Shown: positions 34,420 through 44,530, counted from the first letter of the stretch. The stretch is DNA of 64,000 nucleotides from Sphingopyxis sp. DBS4 (GCF_024628865.1 NZ_CP102384.1:2119001-2183000); one strand, 5' to 3'. The notes: generated by a model from the sequence alone, not told the origin. Translations and numbers: made by a program.

Positions 34420-37400
34420 TTATTCCCTGGCCGGCTGATCGGGTGAAGCCCAGCGCCATCTGCCGAAGCGCGGACGTCCTTCGGAGCCGAGCACGACCTT
34501 TGCGATGGCGGGCAGCACGAGCAGCGTCAGGATCGTTGCCGCGATCAGGCCGCCGATCACCGTCGTCGCAAGCGGCTTCTGCACCTCGGCGCCGGTTCCG
34601 GTTGCGATCGCCATCGGCACAAAGCCGATTGCGGGCACGAAACCGGTCATGATCACCGCGCGCATCTTTTCGCTCATGCCGTCGCGGATCGCGTCCGCGA
34701 GCGCAATGCCCTTCTCGAGCCGGTCGCGGATCGCGGTCATGACGACGAGGCCGTTGAGCACCGCAACCCCTGCCAGGCAGATGAAGCCCACCGCCGCCGA
34801 CACCGAGAAATTGATCCCGGTCAGCGCCAGCGTGAACACCCCGCCCGCGAGGCCCAAGGGCACCGCAAGGAACACCGCCGCGGCCCGGCCGAACCCGCCG
34901 AGCGCCAGATAGAGCAGCGCGAAGATCGCCGCGAAACAGAGCGGGACCACGATCGAAAGGCGGTCCGACGCGGCCTGAAGGCTTTCGAACTGGCCGCCCC
35001 ATTCGAGATAATATCCCGCGGGCAACTTCACCTTTGCGATCTTTTCCTGCGCTTCGGCGACGAAGGAGCCGGCGTCGCGCCCTTCGAGGTTCACCTGGAC
35101 GACGACGCGCCGCTTGCCATTCTCGCGGCTGATCTGGTTGAGCCCTTCGGTGAGCCGGATCTGGGCGACTTGCGAGAGCGGGATCTGCCCTCGCGCCGCG
35201 CCCGCCTGCGGAAGCAGGATCGGCAGCGCACGGATGTCATCGAGATTGACGCGGGTCGCGTCGGGAACGCGGACCATGATATCGAAGCGCCGGTCGCCTT
35301 CATAGAGGAGGCCCGATTCACGCCCGCCGAGCGCCGCCGCGATGGTGTCGGCGACCTCCTGCACCGTGAGGCCGTATCGCGCTATGCCATTGCGATCGAG
35401 CCTGACGTCGAGGGTCGGCGCACCGCCGACCTGATCGGCCTTGACGCTGCCCGCGCCCGGGATCGCCTGCAGCACGCGCACCATCTCGTTCGCGGCGAGC
35501 GACATCTTGTCGAGATCATCGCCATAGAGCTTGATGGCGACATCGCCGCGGACGCCCGCGATCAGTTCGTTGAAGCGCAATTCGATCGGCTGCGACACCT
35601 CATAGAGTTGGCCGAGAACGCCGCTCGCCGCCTTTTCGACGCGCGCGATCACCTGATCCTTTGCCGTCACGCCCGCGGGCCATTCCGCCTTGGGCTTCAG
35701 AATGACGAAACCGTCGGAGACGTTGGGCGGCATCGGATCGGTCGCCACCTCGGCGGTGCCGGTCTTCGAGAACATCAGTTCGACTTCGGGAAGGCTGGTG
35801 ATCGCGGCTTCAACCTTGCGCTGCATCGCGAGCGACTGCTCGAGACTGACCGAAGGAACGCGCGTCGAGGCAAGCGCCATATTCTTCTCGTCGAGCTTGG
35901 GGATGAATTCCGATCCCAGCAGGCCGAAAACGGGAATCGCGAGGAGGAAGAAGGCAAGGCCGCCCGCGATGAAGCCCCAGGGTTTCGCGATCGCCTTGTC
36001 GAGCAGGGGCAGGTAGCGCTCCTTGGTCTTGCGGATGACCCAGACTTCCTTCTCGGCGACCTTGCCGCTGATCATCAGCGCGACGAGCGCCGGGACGAGA
36101 GTGATCGCCAGAATGAAGGCCGCGACCAGCGCCAGCATTATAGTGATCGCCATCGGCGAGAAGGTCTTGCCCTCGACGCCGGTGAACATCAGCAACGGCG
36201 CAAAGGCGAGCAGGATGATGGCCTGGCCGAAAACGGTCGGTTTGATCATCTCCTGCGACGCGCGCATCGTTTCTTCGAGGCGTTCGCGGAGCAACAGCAA
36301 CCGGCCCTCATGCTCCTGCCGGTGCGCCAGGCGTGCAAGGCAATTCTCGATGATGATGACGGCGCCGTCGACGATCAGGCCGAAATCGAGCGCGCCGAGG
36401 CTCATCAGATTGCCGGGCACGCGAAAGGCGTTCATTCCCATCGCCATCATCAGGAAGGAAAAGGGAATGACGAGCACCGCGATGATCGCCGCACGCCCGT
36501 TGCCGAGCAGCAGGAAGAGCGCGGCAGCGACGAGCAGCGCGCCCTCGGTCAGGTTCTTCTCGACCGTTCCGACGGTGGCGTTAACCAACCTGGCACGGTC
36601 GAGGACGATCTTGACCTCGATGCCGGGAGGCAATGTCTTCGCGATCTGATCGATCTTCGCCGACACATCCTCGGCGACGGTACGGCTGTTTTCACCGATC
36701 AGCATGAGCACTGTGCCGATCACCGCCTCCTTGCCGTTCATGCTGCCGGCGCCGGTGCGCAGGTCGCCGCCGATCTTCACCTCGGCGAGTTGGGCGACGG
36801 TGACCGGCACGCGGCCGCGCGTCGCGACGACGGTCCCCCGTATCTCGTCGACCGAACGCACGCGGGCATCGACGCGCACCAGATAGGCTTCGCCGCCGCG
36901 GTTGTAGTAATTGGCGCCGACCGCGAGATTGGCGCGTTCGAGTGCTTCGCCGAGTTCGCTGTAGGAGATGCCGAAGCTGGTGAGTCTGGTGGGATCGGGT
37001 TCGACGACGAAAGTCTTGGCATAGCCGCCGATCGAATCGACCCCGGCGACGCCCGGCACCGCCTTGAGCTGCGGGCTGACGATCCAGTCCTGCACCGTGC
37101 GCAGATAGCCGGCCTTCGCGACATCGTCGGTGAGCCTCTCGCCCTCGGGCGTCAGATAGGCGCCGTCAGGCTGCCAGCCGGGCTGGCCCGCGACCGTCTT
37201 CGCCCCCTTGCCGTCGGGTTTGGCATAACCGACGGTATACATGACGACTTCGCCGAGCCCCGTCGTGACCGGCCCGACTTGCGGCTGCGTCCCGTCGGGC
37301 AGATTTTCCGCGGCTTGGCGGAGCCGCTCGCCCACCTGTTGTCGCGCGAAATAAAGATCGGTCGAATCCGAAAAGATGGCGGTGACCTGGCTGAACCCGT

Positions 37401-37662
37401 TGCGCGAGATCGAGCGCGTCGTCTCCAGCCCCGGAATCCCGGCGAGCGAGATTTCGATCGGATAGGTGACGAGCTTCTCGATCTCGACCGGCGACAGACG
37501 CGGGTCGACCGTGTTGATCTGGACCTGGTTGTTGGTGATGTCGGGAACCGCGTCGATCGGCAGCCTGGTGAGCTGCCACACGCCGAGTCCGGCGACGATG
37601 AGAAAGAGGAAAAGCACCGCCCAGCGCGCGCGGACGGAAAGCGCCATCAGTTTCGCGATCAT
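34420..37662 (-). CDS. czcA: Heavy-metal RND efflux pump, CzcA family
   Basis: 1080 residues with twelve membrane helices and two large periplasmic loops. The proton-relay motif ALDFGLIVDGAVIIIENCLA (Asp426, Asp432, Glu439) is the HME-RND signature of divalent-cation pumps (Zn/Co/Cd/Ni), unlike the Cu/Ag type. RLPIDAVPDITNNQVQIN and the second-half GGVFTLALTGINFSVSAAVG are standard. The inner-membrane pump of a tripartite CzcCBA complex. It starts 3 bases before the czcB stop; metal specificity within the divalent group is not resolved. Confidence 0.95.
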   Translation of the reverse strand: MIAKLMALSVRARWAVLFLFLIVAGLGVWQLTRLPIDAVPDITNNQVQINTVDPRLSPVEIEKLVTYPIEISLAGIPGLETTRSISRNGFSQVTAIFSDSTDLYFARQQVGERLRQAAENLPDGTQPQVGPVTTGLGEVVMYTVGYAKPDGKGAKTVAGQPGWQPDGAYLTPEGERLTDDVAKAGYLRTVQDWIVSPQLKAVPGVAGVDSIGGYAKTFVVEPDPTRLTSFGISYSELGEALERANLAVGANYYNRGGEAYLVRVDARVRSVDEIRGTVVATRGRVPVTVAQLAEVKIGGDLRTGAGSMNGKEAVIGTVLMLIGENSRTVAEDVSAKIDQIAKTLPPGIEVKIVLDRARLVNATVGTVEKNLTEGALLVAAALFLLLGNGRAAIIAVLVIPFSFLMMAMGMNAFRVPGNLMSLGALDFGLIVDGAVIIIENCLARLAHRQEHEGRLLLLRERLEETMRASQEMIKPTVFGQAIILLAFAPLLMFTGVEGKTFSPMAITIMLALVAAFILAITLVPALVALMISGKVAEKEVWVIRKTKERYLPLLDKAIAKPWGFIAGGLAFFLLAIPVFGLLGSEFIPKLDEKNMALASTRVPSVSLEQSLAMQRKVEAAITSLPEVELMFSKTGTAEVATDPMPPNVSDGFVILKPKAEWPAGVTAKDQVIARVEKAASGVLGQLYEVSQPIELRFNELIAGVRGDVAIKLYGDDLDKMSLAANEMVRVLQAIPGAGSVKADQVGGAPTLDVRLDRNGIARYGLTVQEVADTIAAALGGRESGLLYEGDRRFDIMVRVPDATRVNLDDIRALPILLPQAGAARGQIPLSQVAQIRLTEGLNQISRENGKRRVVVQVNLEGRDAGSFVAEAQEKIAKVKLPAGYYLEWGGQFESLQAASDRLSIVVPLCFAAIFALLYLALGGFGRAAAVFLAVPLGLAGGVFTLALTGINFSVSAAVGFICLAGVAVLNGLVVMTAIRDRLEKGIALADAIRDGMSEKMRAVIMTGFVPAIGFVPMAIATGTGAEVQKPLATTVIGGLIAATILTLLVLPAIAKVVLGSEGRPRFGRWRWASPDQPARE

Positions 37663-37665
37663 GGC

Positions 37666-38832
37666 TTAATGCTCCTCGCCCGCGCCCTTGCCGAACTCGG
37701 CCTTGAGCAGGAAAGCGTTCTTCGTTGCGATCGTCTCGCCGGCCCTCAGCCCCGCGAGAATTTCGACCCGGCCGGCGCTGCGCTGGCCGACCGTAACCCT
37801 GCGGGCCGCGAATCCGTCCTTCGTTCGCACGAACACGACATCGCGGCCCTCGAGAGTCTGAAGCGCCTCCTCGGCGACGACGATCCGGCTGGCGCCGGCA
37901 TCGGCGCCGCGGCTCGGAAGCAAGCGCACGCGCACGGCGAGCCCAGGCTGGAGGGCACCGGATACGTCGAGCACCGCGGTCGCCGACCGCGTGTCGCCCG
38001 CCAGGCTCGGGGTGACCGCGCGCACGCGCGCGTCGAGCGCGCGCCCATCGGGCAATTCGACGATCGCGCGATCGCCGGAGCTGAGCCGCTGCGCATCGGT
38101 CGGGCCAACGGCGGCTTCGATCTGAACCTTGGAAGGGTCGGCGACCCGGAACAATTCGACTTCAGGCTGAACGAACGCGCCGAGGCTGACGTTCTCCGCG
38201 GTGACGCGGCCCGTGATCGGACTCGCGACCACGACGCTGCCCCCATCGCGCGTCACTTGTGCGGCGCGAGCCGCAGCGCGGGCGCGCTGAGCCTCGGCCG
38301 CCGCCACCGCGGCTTCAGCCTGCGCCTGCTCATAATCGACACGCGCCGAAACCTTCTGTTCGAAGAGGGTTCTTTCGCGGTGGAGAGTCTTCTGCGCAAG
38401 CGCCGCCCGCGCCTCCGCCGCCGTGCGTTCGGCGGCGATCTGCGCTGCGTCGCGGCTTTGCACGATCGCCAGCGGTTCGCCCGCCCTCACCGGATCGCCG
38501 AGCTGTTTGAAGACGCGGGTGACCGCGCCGCCCGCCCGCGCGGTGACGACCGCCTCGCCGCTCGGCGCCGCCGTGACCGTCGCCTGCGCGATGATTTCGG
38601 AGCCGAGACCACCGGCGCTGATCGTCTCGACGCCGATCTCGGCTGCCTCGATCGCGGCGGGCGTGATGGCGAGGCGGTCGGGTGCGGTCTCGTTTTCGGT
38701 TTCGCCCTCACCGTCCGCAACGGGAGCCGCGACGGGGCCGGCGGTACAGCGGGCGACGCCGAAACCTGTAGCGGCGGCGAGAGCCATGGCGCCCGCAAGG
38801 GTGCCCAAAAGGCGCTTGTCCTTGGTGATCAT
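37666..38832 (-). CDS. czcB: Periplasmic adaptor (membrane fusion protein), CzcB family
   Basis: 388 residues from ATG 38832. Signal/anchor about 8-28 (LAGAMALAAATGFGVARC), an acidic stretch (DGEGETENETAPDR), barrel-sandwich hybrid domain halves around GDPVRAGEPLAIVQSRDAA and GSVVVASPITGRVTAENV, an alpha-hairpin rich in Ala/Glu/Arg, then beta-barrel. It links CzcA to the outer-membrane channel. 109 bases separate it from the end of czcC. Confidence 0.93.
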   Translation of the reverse strand: MITKDKRLLGTLAGAMALAAATGFGVARCTAGPVAAPVADGEGETENETAPDRLAITPAAIEAAEIGVETISAGGLGSEIIAQATVTAAPSGEAVVTARAGGAVTRVFKQLGDPVRAGEPLAIVQSRDAAQIAAERTAAEARAALAQKTLHRERTLFEQKVSARVDYEQAQAEAAVAAAEAQRARAAARAAQVTRDGGSVVVASPITGRVTAENVSLGAFVQPEVELFRVADPSKVQIEAAVGPTDAQRLSSGDRAIVELPDGRALDARVRAVTPSLAGDTRSATAVLDVSGALQPGLAVRVRLLPSRGADAGASRIVVAEEALQTLEGRDVVFVRTKDGFAARRVTVGQRSAGRVEILAGLRAGETIATKNAFLLKAEFGKGAGEEH

Positions 38833-38941
38833 CGAATGTCTCCGCGAAAAGGGAGGGCGCAGGGCGGAGCCGCTTGCGCGCAGGGGAATGGATGGCGGGG
38901 GCCGCGGTGCGAAACGCGACCGTCCGGTACAGGCGGCGCGA

Positions 38942-40246
38942 TCATGGCTGATGATCCGCGTCGCCCTCGGCGGCCTGCCGCGCGAGGGTCGCCTGTGCCT
39001 CGGCACGCGCCCGGCGCGCCGCGATGAGTTCGGTCCGCATCGCGGCATAGGCCTGCTGCGCGTCGATATATTCGACGAGCGACGATTTGCCGGCGCGATA
39101 GGATAGCTCGGCAAGCCGCACCCCTTCGCGCGCCTGCTCGATCCCGGCGCCTTCGAGCGCGGCAAGACGCGCTTCGGCCGAATCGAGATCGGCGCGGGCA
39201 TTGGCGATTGCGGCCGCGGCCGTCACCACCGCATTCTCGCGCCGGGCGGCGGCCGCCGCGACGTCCGAGCGCGCCGCCGCGACATTGCCCTGGTTGCGGT
39301 CGAAGATCGGAAGCGGCATCGACAGGTTGGCGATGAGCGCCCGGTCGCCGGTTTCGCGAAGCTGGCGAACGCCGACACCAACGCTCGGATCGACGCGCGC
39401 TTCGACCCGCTGCCCGCGGAGCCGCGCCTCGGCGATCAATTGTTCGGTCTCGGCCAGCCTGACATCGAGCGTCGCAAGCGCATCCACCTCGGTCGATTGC
39501 GTCGCGATTTCGCCGTCGATCAATTCGGCGGGCGGCGTCGCCACACCGAGCAGCGCCGCGAGCGACCGGCGCGCGGTCGCCTCCCCCCCTTCGGCCGAGC
39601 GAAGCTCGGCACTCGCCTGAACCAGCGCGGCGTTGGCGCGAAAAGCGCGGAGCGGCGGCTCGTTGCCGGTGTCGACCATCGCCTGCGCGACACGGACGAG
39701 TTCGCGGGCCCTCGCCTCATTCTCGCGCGCAAGCGCCAGATCATCGCGGGCGGCGACGGCGGCCGCGAACCGGCCGCGAACCTCGAAGGCGAGATCGGCG
39801 CGCGCGATTTCGAGCCGGTATTGCGCCGCCACGAACTCGGCATCGGCAAGCGTCATGCGCGCGCGCCGTCGGCCGCCGAGGTCGAGCCGCTGGTTGATCG
39901 ACACCGTCGTTTCGAGGCCGGCGAACCCCGAATAGGGTCCGGTGCCGGCGAAATTTTCGATATCGATGTTGAGGGTGGGGTTGAAGCGATAGCTGGCCTG
40001 GCGCTGGCGGCCGCGCGCGGCCTCCACCTCGGCAGCAGCGGCGAGAACGCGCGGCGAGCGCGCGTCGGCTTCTTCCATGGCCTGCGCCAGCGCCAGTCGG
40101 GCAGGGAGCGGACCGGCGCGGACAGTCGGCCCGGCGGGAGGGAGCGGGCCGGCAAGCGCGGGGCCCGGCGCTTGGGCGGCCGCACTCGCGCTGCTTCCCG
40201 CAGCCATTAGCGCCGCGACCGTCGCGGCGGCAACTATAGGGTTCAT
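38942..40246 (-). CDS. czcC: Outer-membrane efflux protein, CzcC / TolC family
   Basis: 434 residues, ATG 40246 (SD AGGAG). Sec signal with VAALMAAGSSASAAAQA, then the duplicated TolC helical repeat: ASYRFNPTLNIDIENFAGTG, RLDLGGRRRARMTLADAEFV and AIANARADLDSAEARLAALE, ending in KSSLVEYIDAQQAYAAMRTE. It forms the trimeric exit duct of the Czc pump. It lies downstream of the small periplasmic gene and upstream of czcB; the order C-B-A-D is usual. Confidence 0.93.
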   Translation of the reverse strand: MNPIVAAATVAALMAAGSSASAAAQAPGPALAGPLPPAGPTVRAGPLPARLALAQAMEEADARSPRVLAAAAEVEAARGRQRQASYRFNPTLNIDIENFAGTGPYSGFAGLETTVSINQRLDLGGRRRARMTLADAEFVAAQYRLEIARADLAFEVRGRFAAAVAARDDLALARENEARARELVRVAQAMVDTGNEPPLRAFRANAALVQASAELRSAEGGEATARRSLAALLGVATPPAELIDGEIATQSTEVDALATLDVRLAETEQLIAEARLRGQRVEARVDPSVGVGVRQLRETGDRALIANLSMPLPIFDRNQGNVAAARSDVAAAAARRENAVVTAAAAIANARADLDSAEARLAALEGAGIEQAREGVRLAELSYRAGKSSLVEYIDAQQAYAAMRTELIAARRARAEAQATLARQAAEGDADHQP

Positions 40247-40312
40247 GAAGGAAAGACTCCTGACAATGACAGGGAAAAGCGCGGCCCCAAGGGCGCGCGC
40301 AAACCTGGATTG

Positions 40313-40699
40313 TCAGGCGATGGGGGGGCGGAACGTCCCGGTGAAGGCGGCGGGCGGAACGACCGCCGACGGAGCGCGGCCATGCGTCACGGCATGAACC
40401 ACCGCGATCGGCAGCACGGCGATAGCGGCGGGCACGCCCGAATAATGACCATGACAGCCATGTACCGTGACCGGCGATTGCTGATCCTCCGACGGCGAAT
40501 CCTGCGATGCCTTGACGACGATCTGAACGCACCCGTCCCAATCGCGCATCTCATTCGCCGTGACGGGGGTCGCGGAGACCGGGGTCGGCTGCGCGCAGTC
40601 TTCCGCGGCGTGAGCGATCGAACCCGCAACCGTGCCCGATGCGAGGAGAAGGGACAGCAAGAGCAGAAGCACCCGTCTCATCGAGCCCGCTCGTAGCAT
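40313..40699 (-). CDS. Small periplasmic protein heading the czc operon
   Basis: 128 residues from ATG 40699 (ATG 40681 also possible). Signal peptide VLLLLLSLLLASGTVAGSIA cut after AHA; mature part has a Cys pair (EDCAQPTP, DWDGCVQIV) and HGCHGHYSG, a likely metal-binding cluster. Position as first gene of czcCBAD resembles CzcI-type accessory proteins that bind metal or tune the response. No sequence family is certain. Confidence 0.7.
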   Translation of the reverse strand: MLRAGSMRRVLLLLLSLLLASGTVAGSIAHAAEDCAQPTPVSATPVTANEMRDWDGCVQIVVKASQDSPSEDQQSPVTVHGCHGHYSGVPAAIAVLPIAVVHAVTHGRAPSAVVPPAAFTGTFRPPIA

Positions 40700-40872
40700 T
40701 GTTGATTCGCCTTGCAAAGCGAAAGCACGAAGCACGCGGCCAAAAATATCGTTCAATTTCGTGATGTTATCTCATTTCTGTCGACCGGAGATGAAGCCGG
40801 GGCCCGCTCGCGGCGCGCGCAGTCATCGCACGAGGCGTTGAGAACATTAAGGAAACATGCTAATTCGCGCGC

Positions 40873-41997
40873 GTGGAAGACGCCGCAGACCCTGCGCCGG
40901 GAGACGGCACGGACCCGCCGGTCCGCAAGATCATCCATGTCGACATGGACGCCTTTTACGCGTCGGTCGAACAGCGCGACAATCCGGCCCTGCGCGGCAA
41001 GCCCGTCGCGGTCGGGGGTTCGTCGCGGCGCGGGGTGGTCGCCGCCGCCTCCTACGAGGCGCGCAAGTTCGGCGTGCGTTCGGCGATGCCGAGCGTCACC
41101 GCGAAGCGCCAGTGTCCCGACCTGATCTTCGTGCCGCCACGCTTCGACGCCTATCGCGACATCTCGCACCAGATCCGCGCGATCTTCCGCGACTATGCCG
41201 ACGAGGTCGAGCCACTGTCGCTCGACGAAGCCTATCTCGACGTCAGCCACGACAAGGCCGGGCTCGGCAGCGCGACCGCCGCCGCAAAGTTGATCCGCGA
41301 GCGCATCCGCCGCGAAACCGGCCTCACCGCTTCGGCAGGCGTTTCCTACAACAAGTTCATCGCCAAGCTAGCGTCGGACCAGAACAAGCCAGATGGCATC
41401 ACGATCGTCCCGCCGGGCAAGGGCGCGGCGTTCGTCCAGACGCTGTCGATCCGGCGTTTTCACGGCATCGGCCCCGTTACGGCGGCGAAGATGGAAGGGC
41501 TCGGCGTCTTTTCGGGCGCCGACCTCGCCGCGAAGGAGATGGAATGGCTCGCCGCGCATTTCGGCAACAGTGCCGAATGGCTGCACAATCTGGCGCGCGG
41601 GATCGACCATCGGCGCGTGCGGTCGAACCGGCCGCTCAAATCGCTGGGCGGCGAGCGCACCTTCTTCAACGACCTGATCGCCGACACCGAAGTCCGCGAA
41701 GCGCTCGCGCATGTCTGCACCGTCGTCTGGGATCGCGCAGCGAAGCGCGGCGCGCGCGGGCGGACGGTGACGCTGAAGCTGCGCTACGCGGACTTCAAGA
41801 CGATCACGCGGGCGAAATCGGTGCCGTTCGCGATCGCCGATGGCGCGGGCCTGCTCGCGGTCGGCGAAACGATCCTCGCGCCGCTGCTGCCGGTCGAGCA
41901 GGGGATACGGTTGCTGGGCGTGACGCTGAGCAAGTTCGAGGGCGAGGAAGATGAGGAAGACGCGGCGGGGCCGGCAGACCTGCTGAGTTTGATTTGA
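40873..41997 (+). CDS. dinB: DNA polymerase IV (Y family)
   Basis: 374 residues from GTG 40873. The catalytic start KIIHVDMDAFYASVEQRDNP, the acidic pair in PLSLDEAYLDVS, and the finger motif VAAASYEARKFGVRSAMPS are all present. Thumb HhH GIGPVTAAKMEGLG and little-finger domain follow, ending with an acidic tail (EGEEDEEDAAGPADLLSLI) that may serve as clamp-binding motif. It performs translesion synthesis. The first 15 residues before the core are extra and acidic/Pro-rich. Convergent with prfC across a palindrome. Confidence 0.95.
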   Translation: MEDAADPAPGDGTDPPVRKIIHVDMDAFYASVEQRDNPALRGKPVAVGGSSRRGVVAAASYEARKFGVRSAMPSVTAKRQCPDLIFVPPRFDAYRDISHQIRAIFRDYADEVEPLSLDEAYLDVSHDKAGLGSATAAAKLIRERIRRETGLTASAGVSYNKFIAKLASDQNKPDGITIVPPGKGAAFVQTLSIRRFHGIGPVTAAKMEGLGVFSGADLAAKEMEWLAAHFGNSAEWLHNLARGIDHRRVRSNRPLKSLGGERTFFNDLIADTEVREALAHVCTVVWDRAAKRGARGRTVTLKLRYADFKTITRAKSVPFAIADGAGLLAVGETILAPLLPVEQGIRLLGVTLSKFEGEEDEEDAAGPADLLSLI

Positions 41998-42164
41998 CTC
42001 GCACGAAGCCACGAAGCCACAAAGATACTCTCCGATCCATTCGCCCTGAGCCTGTCGAAGGGCCGTTCTTTTCTTCGGGCGTCGAAGGAAGGACGGTGCT
42101 TCGACAAGCTCAGCACAAACGGAAGAGGGGGAAGCTCTTTGTGGCTTCGTGGCTTCGTGCGAGT
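41997..42164. repeat. Large palindrome with 28-bp perfect arms
   Basis: Arms at 41997-42024 and 42137-42164 are exact reverse complements, each built from two GAAGCCAC units (CACGAAGCCACGAAGCCACA). A second, imperfect inverted pair lies inside: CGCCCTGAGCCTGTCGAAG near 42044 and CTTCGACAAGCTCAGCAC near 42098. These TTCGACAAGCTCAG-type repeats are common in sphingomonads. It lies between convergent dinB and prfC and may end transcription from both sides. Confidence 0.85.
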
Positions 42165-42169
42165 CCCTA

Positions 42170-43765
42170 TCAGCCCGCGTCGGCGAACCGCCGTTCCTTG
42201 GTCGCGGTGAAGCGGATCGCCGGATGGCGCTGCGTCACATAGCCGACCTCCCACGCATCCTTCGCCATGAACACCGGCGCGCCGTCGCGGTCGGTGGCGC
42301 TGGCGCCGCGATGGTCGGCCTGGAAGGCCTTCAGCGCCGCGGGATCGTCGCTCGCGATCCAGCGGGCAGTGTCCCACGGCGACGCCTCGAGCTTCGCCTC
42401 GACCTTATATTCGGCGTCGAGGCGGCTGATCAGCACCTCGAGCTGGAGCTGGCCGACCACGCCGACGATCATGTTCGCGCCGATCTCGGGATAGAAGACC
42501 TGGATGATCCCCTCCTCCGCCATGTCGTCGAGCGCCTTGCGGAGCTGTTTGGTCTTGGTGGGATCGACGAGCGCGACGCGGCGCAGCAGTTCGGGGGCGA
42601 AGTTCGGCAGCCCGGTGATCGTGATGTCGGTGCGTTCCGACAAAGTATCGCCGACGCGCAGGGTGCCGTGGTTCGGGATGCCGATGATGTCGCCGGGAAA
42701 GGCTTCTTCGGCCATCTCGCGGTCCTGCGCGAGGAACAGCATCGGGCGGCTGATCGCGATCGCCTTGCCCGTCCCGCCCTGCATCAGCCGCATGCCGCGC
42801 TCGAACTTGCCCGAGCAGAGCCGCATGAAGGCGATGCGGTCGCGGTGTGCGGGGTTCATGTTCGCCTGCACCTTGAAGACGAAGCCGGTGACGGCCTCGT
42901 CGCCCGGCTGCACCGGCGCGGGCTCGGCGGGCTGTGGCTGCGGGCCGGGCGCATGCGCCGCCAGCGCGTTCAGCAGATCGACGACCCCGAATTCCTTGAG
43001 CGCGGAGCCGAAATAGACCGGCGTCAGATCACCGTCCCGGTAGGCCGCGACGTCGAAGGGGGCGTAGCAGGCCGACGCAAGCTCGGTTTCCTCCTTGAGG
43101 TGCGCAAGCGCGTCGGCGCTGAGTTCGGCCGCCAGCGCCGCATCGTCCAGCCCCGACACCGCGACGCGCTTCCCCTCGTACATGCGTGAGGCATCGCCGC
43201 CGGGCTTCATGATCGCGGGATCGACGAGGTCGTAGATACCCTCGAACTGCCCACCCATCCCCGCGGGCCAGTTCATCGGGCAGACGTCGAGCGCAAGGCG
43301 GTCGGCGACCTCGTCGAGCAGTTCGAAGGGCGGCAGGCCTTCGCGGTCGACCTTGTTGACGAAGGTGATGATCGGCACCGAGCGCAGGCGGCAGACCTCG
43401 AACAGTTTCAAGGTCTGCGGCTCGATGCCCTTGGCGGCGTCGATCACCATCACCGCGCTGTCGACCGCGGTCAGCGTGCGATAGGTGTCCTCGCTGAAAT
43501 CCTCGTGCCCCGGCGTGTCGAGCAGGTTGAAGACGAGCCCCTGATGCTCGAAGGTCATCACCGACGAGGTGACCGAAATTCCGCGCTGCTGCTCGATCTT
43601 CATCCAGTCGGAGCGCGCGCGCCGCGCGGCGCCGCGCGCCTTCACCTCGCCCGCCATATGGATCGCGCCACCCGCGACGAGCAGCTTTTCAGTCAGCGTC
43701 GTCTTGCCCGCGTCGGGGTGCGAGATGATGGCAAAGGTGCGGCGGTCGGGGTGGTTCTGAGACAT
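42170..43765 (-). CDS. prfC: Peptide chain release factor 3
   Basis: 531 residues from ATG 43765; the 16 codons before it are not part of the protein. The GTPase domain has IISHPDAGKTTLTEKLL (G1), ISVTSSVMTFEHQGLVFNL leading to DTPGHEDFSEDTYRTL (G3) and TFVNKVDREG (G4). The domain sequence ends ERRFADAG. RF3 recycles RF1/RF2 from the ribosome using GTP. A single gene with the reading ending inside the palindrome zone. Confidence 0.97.
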   Translation of the reverse strand: MSQNHPDRRTFAIISHPDAGKTTLTEKLLVAGGAIHMAGEVKARGAARRARSDWMKIEQQRGISVTSSVMTFEHQGLVFNLLDTPGHEDFSEDTYRTLTAVDSAVMVIDAAKGIEPQTLKLFEVCRLRSVPIITFVNKVDREGLPPFELLDEVADRLALDVCPMNWPAGMGGQFEGIYDLVDPAIMKPGGDASRMYEGKRVAVSGLDDAALAAELSADALAHLKEETELASACYAPFDVAAYRDGDLTPVYFGSALKEFGVVDLLNALAAHAPGPQPQPAEPAPVQPGDEAVTGFVFKVQANMNPAHRDRIAFMRLCSGKFERGMRLMQGGTGKAIAISRPMLFLAQDREMAEEAFPGDIIGIPNHGTLRVGDTLSERTDITITGLPNFAPELLRRVALVDPTKTKQLRKALDDMAEEGIIQVFYPEIGANMIVGVVGQLQLEVLISRLDAEYKVEAKLEASPWDTARWIASDDPAALKAFQADHRGASATDRDGAPVFMAKDAWEVGYVTQRHPAIRFTATKERRFADAG

Positions 43766-43842
43766 GGCGCGGGCGCCTAGCAGGTGGCGGCAATTGTGGA
43801 AAGGGGCTGGCATCGGCGCCGCGCCGGACGCATGGTCGGACG

Positions 43843-44481
43843 ATGCGAACCTTGCTCATCGCCTTTGCGCTGCTCGCCTCCCCCGCCGCCGCGCAGGATT
43901 CACCCTTCGTCGGCGAATATGACCTTGCCGAAGGCCCCGATGTCGGCGGCGGCCTGCTCATCCGCAACGACGGCCGCTTTCAATATGTGTTTGCCGCGGG
44001 AGCGCTCGACGAACGTGCCGAGGGGCGCTGGGAGGCCCGCGGCGACACGATCTGCCTGACCACCGAGCCGAAGCCGGTGCCGCCGGCGATGTCGAAGGGC
44101 ACGCCCGGCGAGATCGACGGCGCGGTGCCGACCATCCTCGTCACCTGGCCGAACGGGCGGACCATCGCGGGGGTCGATTTCACCATTGGCTTCGACAGCG
44201 GCGATCCGATCGACGGCTATACCCAATATGACGGCTGGACCATGCCCGACGACGACACGCGTATCCCGCGCTGGGTCGAGGTGCGCGAACCGGTCTACGA
44301 CATCACCGCGCCGCGCTTCGTGCTGACCGACGCCGATGGCGGCAAGCTGCATGTGATCATCGAGCCGAACGATATCGGCGTGGCCGATTTCGAAGGCGCC
44401 TGCGCCGAAAGGACCGAACGCGGCCTGACGCTGCACCGCGCAGAGGGAAAGATGCGGTTCGTGCGACTGGGGAAGGATTAA
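43843..44481 (+). CDS. Secreted hypothetical protein
   Basis: 212 residues. Sec signal MRTLLIAFALLASPAAAQ; mature part opens DSPFVGEYDLAEGPDVGGG and has lipocalin-like short strands (RFQYVFAAGALDERAEGRWE, GDTICLTTEPKPVP). The layout recalls small beta-sandwich periplasmic proteins of sphingomonads. No catalytic residues seen. Function unknown; a stand-alone gene, divergent from prfC. Confidence 0.75.
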   Translation: MRTLLIAFALLASPAAAQDSPFVGEYDLAEGPDVGGGLLIRNDGRFQYVFAAGALDERAEGRWEARGDTICLTTEPKPVPPAMSKGTPGEIDGAVPTILVTWPNGRTIAGVDFTIGFDSGDPIDGYTQYDGWTMPDDDTRIPRWVEVREPVYDITAPRFVLTDADGGKLHVIIEPNDIGVADFEGACAERTERGLTLHRAEGKMRFVRLGKD

Positions 44482-44530
44482 TATTCGGGGCCAAGGCCGC
44501 TTTGGGGTGGGGAGCGGCCTCTTCCCAACT

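Noticed and set aside
35170..39027. Plus-strand open frame of 1285 codons across czcA and czcB
   Set aside because: Antisense to intact, clearly recognised czc genes; Arg/Asp-rich composition typical of a high-GC shadow frame.
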